Under the pieces are notes generated by a model, which saw only the letters and a program-made list of their open reading frames with translations, did not search any database and had not been told where the DNA came from. A stretch of 64,000 nt of DNA, taken from JAIBJN01 sp963839745 (GTDB lineage: Bacteria > Actinomycetota > Thermoleophilia > Gaiellales > Gaiellaceae). This document shows positions 24,978 through 33,486 of this stretch, piece by piece (the first letter of the stretch is position 1; every line of letters begins with the position of its first letter). The position numbers and the translations under genes were made by a program. The stretch covers positions 248,001-312,000 of the forward strand of contig CAWIWC010000005.1 of assembly GCA_963839745.1 (NCBI GenBank), given 5' to 3'.

Positions 24978-26259
24978 GCGCGGAGCGTACGCCTGCGTAG
25001 AGGGCGAAGGCGAGCGCGAACGCGGGGAGCGACGCGCCGATGGTGGCGTCTCCCGCGCCCGGGATCCGCGCGACCTGGTCGACCCACCACGCCGGGCCGA
25101 TCGGGTGGATCCACTGAAAGAGCGCGAATCCGGCCGCCCAGGCGGCGATCCCGCTCCACCGCACGTCGACCGGGCGTGCCGATCCCAGCAGGAAGTCGGC
25201 GGCGAGCACGCCGAACAGCGGCACGAAGAACGAGCCGAGGAGGAGCAGGAACGTCTCGTAGGCCAGGATGTCGACGATGCCTGCGCCGAGCGTCGCGGCT
25301 CCGGCGACCAGCACGACCAGGAGCCGCTGCGAGGCCCAGGGAAGGACGTTCTGCAGCGAGACAGCGGCCGAGTACACGTTCGCGAACGGCTCGTCGCTCT
25401 CGTCCACGGTCAGCGCCAGGAGCGCGAGCGCGCTGGCCGCGCCGCCGGCCGCGATGGCCGTGAAGATGGCGCTCGGCTCCGCCAGGCCGCGCGAGAGCGC
25501 GAGGAGCACGCCGAGCCCGTAGAGGAGGACGAGGGGCACGAAGTACCCGGCCGACGTCCCCCAGAACGCCGCTCGGCGGCTGCGGGAGAAGCGCGTGTAG
25601 TCCGCCGCGAGCGGGAGCCACGACGCCGCCATGGCGATGGTGAGGTCGACGCCCTGCCAGAACGTGATCCCACCCTCGCCGGGCGCAGACCAGAGCCCGC
25701 CGGCGTCGGCGCCGTCGAGCGCCCACCAGACGAGATACGCGAGGGAGGCCGCGACCGCCCAGACGGCGAACCGCCGCACGTAGCGGCGCACGACCGAGAT
25801 CGGCCCCGCGAGCGCGAGCCAGGTGGTCAGGGCGCCGAAGGCGAGCACCCAGGCCCAGCGCGCCTCGAAGCCGAAGAGCTGGTCCGTCAATGCGCTCGCC
25901 GCCAGCGACATCACATACAGCTCGAACACCGCCCAACCGAGGTTCTGGGCGACGTTCAGGCCGGTGGGCGCGTACGACCCGCGGTGCCCGAGCGGATCGC
26001 GCATGAGCACCATCCCGGGAACCCGCCGCTCGAAGCCGATCAGCCCGGCAAGGCCGAGGAGGGCCGTCCCCAGCACGGCGCCGACGACCGTCGCGAGGAG
26101 CGCGCGCTGCAGCCCCAGCCCGGCCAGGAACGTCCCCGTGAAGAGGACGAGCAGGCTGACGCCGAGATTCCCCCAGAGCAGCCCGACGTCGAGCAGCGAG
26201 AGCGTGCGCAGCCGGTCGGGGACGGGCGTGATCCCCCACGAGCGGTCGGACGGTTCCAT
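24931..26259 (-). CDS. cytX: NCS1-family permease, probably a thiamine-precursor importer (CytX-like)
   Basis: NCS1 permeases import nucleobases and related pyrimidines with sodium or protons. The 442-residue protein has about 12 helices. It starts with the cytosolic PVPDRLRTLSLLDVGLLWGN and contains the family regions MRDPLGHRGSYAPTGLN and VDLTIAMAASWLPLAADYTR. A complete TPP riboswitch directly precedes its ATG. This makes uptake of the pyrimidine half of thiamine (hydroxymethylpyrimidine), the role of CytX, the best reading over cytosine transport. The kinase gene downstream overlaps it by 47 bases. Substrate assignment is inference from the riboswitch. The family call is firm. Confidence 0.88.
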   Translation of the reverse strand: MEPSDRSWGITPVPDRLRTLSLLDVGLLWGNLGVSLLVLFTGTFLAGLGLQRALLATVVGAVLGTALLGLAGLIGFERRVPGMVLMRDPLGHRGSYAPTGLNVAQNLGWAVFELYVMSLAASALTDQLFGFEARWAWVLAFGALTTWLALAGPISVVRRYVRRFAVWAVAASLAYLVWWALDGADAGGLWSAPGEGGITFWQGVDLTIAMAASWLPLAADYTRFSRSRRAAFWGTSAGYFVPLVLLYGLGVLLALSRGLAEPSAIFTAIAAGGAASALALLALTVDESDEPFANVYSAAVSLQNVLPWASQRLLVVLVAGAATLGAGIVDILAYETFLLLLGSFFVPLFGVLAADFLLGSARPVDVRWSGIAAWAAGFALFQWIHPIGPAWWVDQVARIPGAGDATIGASLPAFALAFALYAGVRSAHAPLGRRRARLAGSR

Positions 26260-26262
26260 CTG

Positions 26263-26350
26263 CCTCCCTTCGCCGGCATTACCCGGATCAGGTTCGGCGG
26301 GTCGGGGCTCGTCAGCCCCCTCTCAGCCGCTAGGAAGCGGCTCCCCGGTC
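26263..26350 (-). promoter_or_regulatory. TPP riboswitch (THI element)
   Basis: The minus strand reads GGGGAGCCGC ... GGCTGAGAGG ... a GGGGCT/AGCCCC hairpin ... GAACCTGATCCGGGTAATGC and then CGGCGAAGGGA. These are the conserved cores CTGAGA, CCTGATC and TAATGCCGGCGAAGGGA of thiamine pyrophosphate aptamers in the right order. It ends 4 bases before the NCS1 permease ATG, so TPP probably blocks translation initiation. Confidence 0.95.
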
Positions 26351-26351
26351 T

Positions 26352-26948
26352 CTACGCGGCGATCTTACCGACGATCCGGCCGATGCCCTCGACGGCTCGG
26401 TCGAGCGCCTCGTCGTCGAAGAGATACGGCACGGCGTTCGAGATCTCGTGCGCGGGGCCGTCGAGGGAGTCGGAGCCGGCCGCCGCGTTCAGCGCGTAGC
26501 GAATCGGGATCTCGTGCGTGACGACGAGAACGGAGCGCCAGTCCGAGTCGAGGAGGCCGCGGAAGGCCTCGGCGTAGCGCCGCGCGGCGTCGTCGAGGCT
26601 CTCTCCTCCCGGGAAAGGGTCGCTGCGCGCGTGGCCGTGCTTCCACTCGCGGTAGTCCTCGATCCGCCGGCCTTCGAGGTCGCCGATGTCGATGTCGTCG
26701 AAGCGCGGCTCCTCCACGAGCGGGACGTTCTCGCGCTCCGCGAGCGCGATGATCGCCGTCTCGCGGGTGCGCGGGAAGCGCGTGTGGACGCAGGCGTCGA
26801 GCGGGAAGTGCTCCACCTGCTCGCCGAGGCGCCGCGCTTCCTCCTGGCCGCGGTCCGACAGGGGGACCGGGACGCTCGGATCCCCGTTCACGCGCCGCTC
26901 CACGTTCAGCAGGGACTCGCCGTGCCGCGCGAGGACGAAGACCCGCAC
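26352..26948 (-). CDS. Histidine phosphatase superfamily protein
   Basis: This superfamily transfers or removes phosphate through a phospho-histidine. The 198-residue protein has the catalytic motif ARHGES at residues 7-12, Arg in RFPRTRETA, and the second catalytic His in VVTHE near residue 148. FDDIDIGDLEGR supplies the usual acid region. It follows the FAD oxidase gene by 2 bases and probably shares its mRNA, while the TPP riboswitch starts right after its stop. A phosphatase of small molecules is more likely than phosphoglycerate mutase, as the protein is short and not in a glycolytic context. Substrate is unknown. Confidence 0.85.
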   Translation of the reverse strand: MRVFVLARHGESLLNVERRVNGDPSVPVPLSDRGQEEARRLGEQVEHFPLDACVHTRFPRTRETAIIALAERENVPLVEEPRFDDIDIGDLEGRRIEDYREWKHGHARSDPFPGGESLDDAARRYAEAFRGLLDSDWRSVLVVTHEIPIRYALNAAAGSDSLDGPAHEISNAVPYLFDDEALDRAVEGIGRIVGKIAA

Positions 26949-26950
26949 CG

Positions 26951-28057
26951 CTAGACGACGAAGCGCTCGTGCCGCTCGCCGCCGCGGGCGAAGCGGTCGA
27001 GTGAGAGCGGGGAGAGATCGAGCGACGGCTCCTCACCCACGATCAGCTCCGCGAGGTGCTCGCCGACGGCCGGCGCCTGCTGGAAGCCGTGTCCGGAGAA
27101 GCCGGTGGCGTAGAGGAAGCGGCGCGGCTGCGTGACCTCGCCGACGATGGCGTTGTGGTCGGGGCTCATCTCGTAGAACCCCCACCAGGACGATTGGATC
27201 GGCAGCTCGGCCAGCACGGGGAGGCGGCGCGTGCCATGGCTCGCTACGCCTTCGATCGTCGGCTCGCGCCCGCCGAAGACGAGGCCGTCGCCCTCGCGAT
27301 GGAAGTAGAAGCCGGTCGCGAAGTCGATCGTGAGCGGCAGCTCCTCGGGCAGGCCGCCGTCCTCCGGCGTGAAGTGCATCCAGCGTGCCTCGCCCCGCAC
27401 GGGGATGTCCAGCCCGGCCAGGTTGCCGACGTCCCGCGACCAGACTCCCGCGGTGCAGACGACGGTCGGCGTGCGGATCCGCCCGGCAGAGGTCTCGATC
27501 GTGACGATCTTGTCCCCGAGGACGGCGATCCGGTCGAGCGACGTGCCCTGGAGGATGGTCACGCCCTGAGTGGCGGCCACCCCGGTGTAGGCCTGCACGA
27601 CCGACTCAGGCGAGGCGTGGCCGTCGATCGGGCAGTAGGCGGCGGCCAGCAGGTCGGAGGTCTCGAGCGCCGGGATCATCGCCTTCACGTCGTCCGGCGA
27701 GATCAGCCGCGACGGGACGCCGAGCCGCGACTGGAGCTCGATCGCGGTCTGGAAGCTCTCGACGTCGACCTCGTTCGTGAGCATGAAGAGGTAGCCGTGG
27801 CGCTTGTACCCGATGCCGCTGACCCGTTCGAGCGCCTGGAACTCGGCCATCGAGCGGAGCGCCATCCTGACGTTGAGCTCGTCGGCGAATTGCGCCCGGA
27901 TCCCTCCTGCAGACTTGCTCGTCGAGCCGCTCCCGAGCGTCTCCTTCTCGAGCAGGACGACGTCGGTGACGCCCTTCTGGGCCAGGTGGTAGGCAACGCT
28001 TGCGCCCATGGCGCCGCCGCCCACGATCACCACGTCTGCAGAGTCAGGCATCCGCAC
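26951..28057 (-). CDS. FAD-dependent amine oxidase (DAO family, sarcosine oxidase beta-like)
   Basis: DAO-fold flavoenzymes oxidise secondary amines such as sarcosine, proline or glycine. The 368-residue protein has the FAD-binding motif VVIVGGGAMGASVAYHLAQ, the KSAGGIRAQ segment after it, the substrate-domain FYFHREGDGLVFGG, and the C-terminal ATGFSGHGFQQAPAVGEHLA that also contacts FAD. It is closest in style to sarcosine oxidase beta or the related dehydrogenase subunits. ThiO (glycine oxidase) belongs to the same fold, but the gene lies upstream of the riboswitch, so a thiamine role is not supported. It heads a minus-strand pair with the phosphatase. The ATG at 28057 directly precedes the FAD motif. 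Confidence 0.86.
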   Translation of the reverse strand: MRMPDSADVVIVGGGAMGASVAYHLAQKGVTDVVLLEKETLGSGSTSKSAGGIRAQFADELNVRMALRSMAEFQALERVSGIGYKRHGYLFMLTNEVDVESFQTAIELQSRLGVPSRLISPDDVKAMIPALETSDLLAAAYCPIDGHASPESVVQAYTGVAATQGVTILQGTSLDRIAVLGDKIVTIETSAGRIRTPTVVCTAGVWSRDVGNLAGLDIPVRGEARWMHFTPEDGGLPEELPLTIDFATGFYFHREGDGLVFGGREPTIEGVASHGTRRLPVLAELPIQSSWWGFYEMSPDHNAIVGEVTQPRRFLYATGFSGHGFQQAPAVGEHLAELIVGEEPSLDLSPLSLDRFARGGERHERFVV

Positions 28058-28120
28058 GAGGCTATCTCGTCATGCGGCTGCGCGGGGCCTCGTGCCTGGC
28101 GCATCTGCGAGGATTCACCC

Positions 28121-29284
28121 GTGAACGAGGTCGCTTCCGAGCCCTTTGGGCTGACGCCCGAGCAGCGCGAGATCCGGGACGTCTGCCGCGAGTTCGCCGA
28201 TCGCGAGATCCGGCCGATCGCGGCCGACGTCGACGAGGCGGACGTCGAGACGCCCTGGGAGGTCTGGTACAAGGCAGCCGGGCTCGGCCTGACCTCGTTC
28301 ATGCTCCCCGAGGAGGTCGGCGGCGGCGGCATGACGGACTGCCTGACCGGCTGCATCGTCCAGGAGGAGCTCTGCCGGGGCTGCGCCGGCATCGGCAACC
28401 TCATCACCTCCGGCGGGTTCTTCGCCGAGCCGATCGTGGAGCTCGGGAGCGAGGAGCAGCAGCGCCGCTGGCTGGAGCCGATCGCAGGCGAGCGGCCGCC
28501 GCTGACGGCGCTCGCAACGACCGAGCCGGGCTCCGGCTCTGACGCAGCCTCCATCGCGACCACGGCCACGAAGGACGGGAACGTGTACCGCCTGCGCGGG
28601 CAGAAGACCTGGATCTCGAACGGCGGGCTCGCCGAGTACTACGTCGTCTTCGCCACCGTCGAGCCGGGCTCGCGCTCGCGCGGGATCACGGCCTTCGTCG
28701 TCGAGAAGGGCGATCCGGGGATCACGTTCGGCGAGCCGATGCGGAAGATGGGGCAGCGCGCGATCGTGAACACGGAGATGTTCCTCGAGGACGCCGAGCT
28801 GCCCGAGGACCGGCGGCTCGGCGACGAAGGGCAGGGCTTCTACGGGCTCATGCGCACGTTCGACCGGTCGCGGATCACGCTCGGGGCCTCCGCCACGGGG
28901 ATCGCGCGGGCGGCGCTCGAGTACGCGGTCGAGTACGCGAAGTCGCGCGAGCAGTTCGGCAAGCCGATCTCCGAGCACCAGGCCGTCGCCTTCCGCCTCG
29001 CCGACATGGCCACGAGGGTCGACGCGGCGCGGCTGCTCGTGCACCGTGCCGCGCGGAGGATCGACGCCGGCGAGAGCGTGCCCAAGGAGGCCGCGATGGC
29101 GAAGCTCTTCGCCTCCGAGACGGCCATGTGGTGCACCTGGGCGGCGGTGCAGACGCTCGGCGGCTGGGGCTACTCCCGCGAGTACCCGGTGGAGAAGTGG
29201 ATGCGCGACGCCAAGCTGGAGGAGATCGAGGAAGGCACGTCCGACATCCAGCGGCTGATCATCTCGCGGAACCTGCTCAAGTGA
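28121..29284 (+). CDS. Acyl-CoA dehydrogenase
   Basis: This flavoenzyme introduces the trans-2 double bond into acyl-CoA. The 387-residue protein has the family layout: N-terminal helices (LTPEQREIRDVCREFADREI), the FAD/substrate segment ATTEPGSGSDAASI, WISNGG, then SREQFGKPISEHQAVAFRLA, quoted here in part as REQFGKPISEHQAV. The C-terminal catalytic Glu lies in IEEGTSDIQRLIISRNLL. A GTG at 28121 is the best start because homology begins 10 residues later. Together with the ADP-forming acyl-CoA synthetase downstream it opens a fatty or branched acyl-CoA catabolic group. Chain-length preference cannot be read. Confidence 0.93.
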   Translation: MNEVASEPFGLTPEQREIRDVCREFADREIRPIAADVDEADVETPWEVWYKAAGLGLTSFMLPEEVGGGGMTDCLTGCIVQEELCRGCAGIGNLITSGGFFAEPIVELGSEEQQRRWLEPIAGERPPLTALATTEPGSGSDAASIATTATKDGNVYRLRGQKTWISNGGLAEYYVVFATVEPGSRSRGITAFVVEKGDPGITFGEPMRKMGQRAIVNTEMFLEDAELPEDRRLGDEGQGFYGLMRTFDRSRITLGASATGIARAALEYAVEYAKSREQFGKPISEHQAVAFRLADMATRVDAARLLVHRAARRIDAGESVPKEAAMAKLFASETAMWCTWAAVQTLGGWGYSREYPVEKWMRDAKLEEIEEGTSDIQRLIISRNLLK

Positions 29285-29392
29285 ACCGCGCATGCCTCCG
29301 GCCTGCTCCCGCGGGTGAAACCATGTTTCCCCCGCGTGCCCCCTTCTTTGATGCAGTGAAGGAACCTCCCGGTTCCCTCACACACCCTCCCC

Positions 29393-29420
29393 GACTCATG
29401 GGCCGGCTGGCCCATGAGTC
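29393..29420. promoter_or_regulatory. Perfect 12-bp inverted repeat overlapping the acyl-CoA synthetase start codon
   Basis: GACTCATGGGCC (29393-29404) and GGCCCATGAGTC (29409-29420) flank GGCT. The ATG of the synthetase gene (29414-29416) is inside the right arm. The site could be an operator, or an RNA hairpin hiding the start codon. A second hairpin (GGAACC/GGTTCC at 29361-29376) lies just upstream. No other feature is seen in 29285-29392. Confidence 0.6.
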
Positions 29421-31465
29421 GTGACCTCTCGGCCCTCTTCGACCCTCGCTCGGTCGCCGTCGTCGGTGCCTCGAACGTTCCCGGGAAGTGGGGCTTCTGG
29501 CTCGCGCGCGGCGCGATCAAGGGCGAGGATCGCCGCTCGGTCTTCCTCGTCAACCGCAAGGGCGGCGAGATCCTCGGCCGGGAGGCGTTCACGTCGGTTT
29601 CGGAGCTGCCCGAGGCGCCCGAGCTCGTCGTCATCACCGTCCCGGCTGCGGGCGTCGAGGAGGCAGTCGACGACTCCCTCGAAGCGGGGGCCAAGGCCAT
29701 CGTCCTCATCAGCGCCGGTCTCGGCGAGATGGGCGAGGAGGGAGCGGCGCGCGAGCGCGCGATCGTCGAGCGCGTCCGTGCGGCGGGCGCCGTGCTCGTC
29801 GGCCCGAACTGCCTCGGCATCCACGACTCTGCTGCGCAGCTCGAGCTCTGCTCGGAGGAGCTCGAGGCGGGCTCGATCGGGCTCATCTCGCAGAGCGGCA
29901 ACCTCGCGCTCGAGATCGGCATGGTCGGCGCCGAGTTCGGGCTCGGCTTCTCGCGCTTCGTCTCGCTCGGGAACCAGGCCGACGTCCAGGCGGCGGAGCT
30001 GATCCAGGCCTTCGCCGAGCACGAGCCGACCCAGCTCATCGCCGTCTACCTCGAAGACTTTCGTGACGGCCGCGAGTTCGCGCGCGCCGGCAAGGCTGCC
30101 GTCGAGGCGGGGACGCCGGTCGTGCTCCTCGCGGGCGGAGCCACCGAGGCCAGCGCCCGCGCCGCGCGCTCGCACACCGGCGCGCTGGCCAGCGACCTGG
30201 CCTCGATCCGGGCGGCGTGCCTGGGTGCCGGGATCGAGCTGGTCGCCTCCCCGAAGGAGGTCGTCGACGTCGCCATGGGCCTGCTCTCCCACCGGCGGCC
30301 GAAGGGACGGCGGATCGCCCTGGCGGCGGACGGCGGCGGCCACACTGTCGTGGCCTCCGACCTCGTCATCGCCGAGGGCCTCGAGCTTCCGGAGCTCACC
30401 GACGCGACGCGCGCAAAGCTCGCCGAGGCGCTGCCGCCGACGGCGACGCTCGTCAACCCGGTCGACTTCGCGGGCGGGGGCGAGCAGGACATCAGGAGCT
30501 TCGAGCGTGTCATCAGCTCGCTTCTACGCTCCGGCGAGGTCGACACCGTGATCCTCACTGGGTACTTCGGCGGCTACTCCCAGTACTCGGACGAGTTCGA
30601 GGAGAGCGAGAAGACGTCAGCGATCGGCATGGCGCGGGCCGCCGAGGAGACCGGCGTGCCCTTCCTGGCTCACACGATGTACTGGCGCTCCGGGCCTGCC
30701 CAGGCGCTGCGCGAGAACGGCGTGCCCGTCTACCGGGATGTGGAGGCCGCAGTCGGTGTCGCGTCCCGGCTCGCACGGAGAACGCCGGAGGCGCTCCTGC
30801 ACGTGCCCGAGCTGCCGCAGCCGGCGGCGCCTCTCGAAGGGGAGCAGGACTATTACGCCTCGCGCGAGGTCCTCGCCGACGCCGGGATCCCCTTTGCCGC
30901 TGCCCGGCGCGTCTCCGGTGCAGAGGGAGCCGTCGCCGTCGCTGCGGAGATCGGGTACCCCGTCGTGCTGAAGGCGCTCGGCGAGCTGCACAAGTCCGAC
31001 TCCGGCGGCGTCGCCGTCGGCCTCCGCGACCCCGCGGAGCTGAACGACGCGCTCGAGCGGATGCAGACGGCCCTCGACCCGCCCTCGTACTCCGTCGAGG
31101 CGATGGCGCCGCTCTCGACCGGCCTCGAGCTGATCGTCGGCGCCAAGCGCGACCCGCGCTTCGGGCCGATCCTGCTCGTCGGCGCGGGCGGGCTGTACGC
31201 GGAGATCGTCAAGGACGTCGCCGTCGCCCTCGCGCCCGTGACGGAGGAAGCAGCCGAGGCGCTCCTGCGCTCGCTCCGGGTCGCGCCGCTCCTGGACGGT
31301 GCCCGCGGCCGGCCGGCGGTGAACGTCGCCGCCGCCGCCGCTGCGGCGGCCGCGCTCTCACGCGTCGCCGCCGAGCATCCCGAGATCGCCGAGATCGAGA
31401 TCAACCCGCTGCTCGCCACGCCCGACGGCGCGCTGGGGCTCGATGCCCGTATCGTCCTGGGCTGA
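29414..31465 (+). CDS. ADP-forming acetate/acyl-CoA synthetase (fused alpha-beta)
   Basis: This family makes acyl-CoA from acid, CoA and ATP with ADP and phosphate as products, through a phospho-histidine. The alpha-type part (about residues 1-450) begins with LFDPRSVAVVGASNVPGKW and has QSGNLALEIG, VSLGNQADV and the swinging-His segment RAARSHTGALASD. The C-terminal beta-type ATP-grasp domain runs from about residue 475 (DYYASREVLADAGIP) through VLKALGELHKSDSGGV and ends EIEINPLLA. The 683-residue length fits the fused form. It sits between an acyl-CoA dehydrogenase and an SDR whose ATG overlaps its stop, so it likely activates acids for beta-oxidation. Confidence 0.92.
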   Translation: MSRDLSALFDPRSVAVVGASNVPGKWGFWLARGAIKGEDRRSVFLVNRKGGEILGREAFTSVSELPEAPELVVITVPAAGVEEAVDDSLEAGAKAIVLISAGLGEMGEEGAARERAIVERVRAAGAVLVGPNCLGIHDSAAQLELCSEELEAGSIGLISQSGNLALEIGMVGAEFGLGFSRFVSLGNQADVQAAELIQAFAEHEPTQLIAVYLEDFRDGREFARAGKAAVEAGTPVVLLAGGATEASARAARSHTGALASDLASIRAACLGAGIELVASPKEVVDVAMGLLSHRRPKGRRIALAADGGGHTVVASDLVIAEGLELPELTDATRAKLAEALPPTATLVNPVDFAGGGEQDIRSFERVISSLLRSGEVDTVILTGYFGGYSQYSDEFEESEKTSAIGMARAAEETGVPFLAHTMYWRSGPAQALRENGVPVYRDVEAAVGVASRLARRTPEALLHVPELPQPAAPLEGEQDYYASREVLADAGIPFAAARRVSGAEGAVAVAAEIGYPVVLKALGELHKSDSGGVAVGLRDPAELNDALERMQTALDPPSYSVEAMAPLSTGLELIVGAKRDPRFGPILLVGAGGLYAEIVKDVAVALAPVTEEAAEALLRSLRVAPLLDGARGRPAVNVAAAAAAAAALSRVAAEHPEIAEIEINPLLATPDGALGLDARIVLG

Positions 31466-32269
31466 TGCTCGCCGAAGGCACATTCGACGGCAAGGTCGCG
31501 ATCGTCACGGGTGGCGGCTCCGGCCTCGGCCGTGCGGTAGCCCTCGAGCTCGGGCGCCTCGGCGCTGCGGTCGCGGTGGCCGGGCGCAGGCCCGAGCCGC
31601 TGGAGGAAACGATCGCGCTCGTGACAGGTTCGGGCGGCCGCGGCCTCGCGGTGCCAACGGACGTGCGCGATCCCGAGGCGGTCGACGCCCTCGTCGCCGC
31701 GACGGTCGAGGAGCTCGGGCGGGTGGACGTGCTCGTCAACAACGCGGCCGGGAACTTCGTCGTCAAGGCGGAGGAGCTCTCGCCGAACGGCTGGCGCGCC
31801 GTCGTGTCCATCGTGCTCGACGGCGGGTTCCTCTGCTCGCGCGCGGCCGGAAAGCAGATGATCGAGCAGGGAGACGGAGGGGCGATCCTGAGCGTGATCG
31901 CGAGCTACGCCTGGACGGGTGGCCCGGGCACGATCCACTCGGCCGCCGCCAAGGCCGGGCTCGTGGCGATGACGAAGACGCTGGCCGTCGAGTGGGCGCC
32001 GCACGGGATCCGCGCCAACTGCATCTGCCCCGGGACCGACGGACACCGAAGGCGCCGGCTCCGCGCTCTGGCCGACGGAGGAGGACCGCGCCCGGGTGGC
32101 ATCGACGGTTCCGCTCGGCCGGCTGGCCACGCCGCACGAGGTGGCCGTCTGGGCGACCGCTCTCTGCTCCGACTACGCGGGCTACATCACCGGCGAGACG
32201 CTGACGATCGACGGCGGCCACTGGCTCGAGCAGGAGAGCTACATGCCGGCGCTCAAGCCGCGCGCCTGA
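31465..32269 (+). CDS. 2,4-dienoyl-CoA reductase-like SDR, one frame break
   Basis: The protein starts near GKVAIVTGGGSGLGRAVALE, with the SDR TGxxxGxG motif. It then has NNAAGNFVVKAEELSPNGW and HSAAAKAGLVAMTKTLAVEW. As in 2,4-dienoyl-CoA reductases, the usual active-site Tyr is replaced while the Lys is kept. At 32035 one extra A breaks the frame after CICPG. Dropping it gives PTDTEGAGSALWP and a normal C-terminus with TGETLTIDGGHWLEQ to the TGA at 32267-32269. The ATG overlaps the synthetase stop (TGATG). It probably reduces dienoyl-CoA during breakdown of unsaturated chains. Confidence 0.86.
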
Positions 32270-32275
32270 ACCCAG

Positions 32276-32298
32276 CCAAGTAACACTTTGTTACTTGG
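32276..32298. repeat. Palindrome copy 2 at a convergent gene junction, probable bidirectional terminator
   Basis: CCAAGTAACA and TGTTACTTGG form a perfect 10-bp inverted repeat around CTT. It lies between the stop of the plus-strand SDR (32269) and that of the minus-strand acyl-CoA dehydrogenase (32320). The sequence is shared with copies at 2618-2646 and 38298-38322. Confidence 0.75.
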
Positions 32299-32319
32299 GA
32301 AGGTTCGGCTCGCCCGCGG

Positions 32320-33486
32320 CTAGCGGAGGTACGGCTCGACGCCGCGCTTGAGGAGGCCGCGCGAGACGATGAGGCGCTGGATCTCGCTCGTGCCCTCCCA
32401 GATGCGGTCGACCCGCACCTCGCGGTAGAAGCGCGCGACCGGGTTCTCCGTCATGTACCCGCGGCCGCCGAGGACCTGGAGCGCGCGGTCGACGATGCGG
32501 CCGGCGGCCTCCGAGGCATAGAGCTTCGCCATCGCCACCTTGCCGTGGACGACCTTGCGGTCGGGCTCGGAGTCGAAGGCGCTCGCGGCGTGGTACGTGA
32601 GGAGGCGCGCGGCGAGCAGCTCGGTGAGCGAGTCGGCGAGCTGGAACGAGACACCCTGGTGCTCGGCGATCTTCACGCCGAAGGCCTCGCGTTCGAGAGC
32701 GTACTCCCGGGCGAGCTCGAGCGAGCGCTGGGCGGCGCCGCAGCAGCGCGCGGCGATGAAGAGCCGCTCGACGAGGAACCACTCCCGCGCGCCCTCGCCG
32801 CCGCCCTCCGGGACGCGGTTCGCGTCGGGCACACGGCAGTCGCGGAGGACGATCTCGGGATGGTGGTCGAGGTAGGGGTCGTGCAGGAAGCCGGGCGTGC
32901 GCGTGAGCTCGAGTCCGGGCCTGTCGGGCTCGACGAAGAAGAGCATCTGCTCGCCGTCGGCGACCGCGAGCACGAGGTAGAAGCCGGCGTCGCCCTCGCT
33001 CGTCACGAACCACTTCTCGCCGTTCAGGACCCAGTCGTCGCCGTCCCGCACCGCCGTCGCCTCCAGGGCGCTGACGTCGGAGCCGGCACCGGGCTCGGTC
33101 ACCGCCCAGGCCTCGCGGTACTTGCCCTGGAGCACCGGCTGGACGAAACGGTCCCGCTGCTCGGGCGTGGCGATGTCCCAGAGCTCCGCCGGGCCGCGGT
33201 CGACGACGGCGAAGCCGAGGCCGTTCGTGGCCTTGCCGGACTCCTCCTCGAGCGCGACCTGGCCGAGCATCGGGAGACCGCGGCCGCCTGCCTCCTCGGG
33301 CATGTTCAGCATCCCGAAGCCCTCGTCCCAGGACTTGCGGCGCAGCTCCGAGGCCCACTCGGGCTCGATGCGCCCGGCCTCGGCCACGCGCTGCTCGAGC
33401 GGGTAGACCTCGCGCTCCAGGAAGGCGGAAACGCGCTCCTTCAGCTCGCGGATGTCCGCGGGCAGCTCCGGAACCGTCGGGATCAT
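32320..33486 (-). CDS. Acyl-CoA dehydrogenase (second)
   Basis: This 388-residue flavoenzyme is only distantly like the one at 28121. Visible family features are AVTEPGAGSDVSALEA, GEKWFVTSEGDAGFY, LEREAFGVKIAEHQGVSFQ and the C-terminal RIWEGTSEIQRLIVSRGLL. The Glu of the WEGTS motif is the catalytic base. It is the last gene of a minus-strand group with the flavin reductase (stop and start share bases at 33486) and the thioesterase. It probably oxidises a particular acyl-CoA. The pair of dehydrogenases with two dienoyl-CoA reductase types suggests degradation of unsaturated or modified chains. Confidence 0.93.
   Translation of the reverse strand: MIPTVPELPADIRELKERVSAFLEREVYPLEQRVAEAGRIEPEWASELRRKSWDEGFGMLNMPEEAGGRGLPMLGQVALEEESGKATNGLGFAVVDRGPAELWDIATPEQRDRFVQPVLQGKYREAWAVTEPGAGSDVSALEATAVRDGDDWVLNGEKWFVTSEGDAGFYLVLAVADGEQMLFFVEPDRPGLELTRTPGFLHDPYLDHHPEIVLRDCRVPDANRVPEGGGEGAREWFLVERLFIAARCCGAAQRSLELAREYALEREAFGVKIAEHQGVSFQLADSLTELLAARLLTYHAASAFDSEPDRKVVHGKVAMAKLYASEAAGRIVDRALQVLGGRGYMTENPVARFYREVRVDRIWEGTSEIQRLIVSRGLLKRGVEPYLR

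Noticed and set aside
26951..28057. FAD oxidase as ThiO (glycine oxidase) of thiamine synthesis, because of the nearby TPP riboswitch.
   Set aside because: It lies upstream of the riboswitch, no thiS/thiG gene is near, and its motifs fit the sarcosine oxidase group as well or better.
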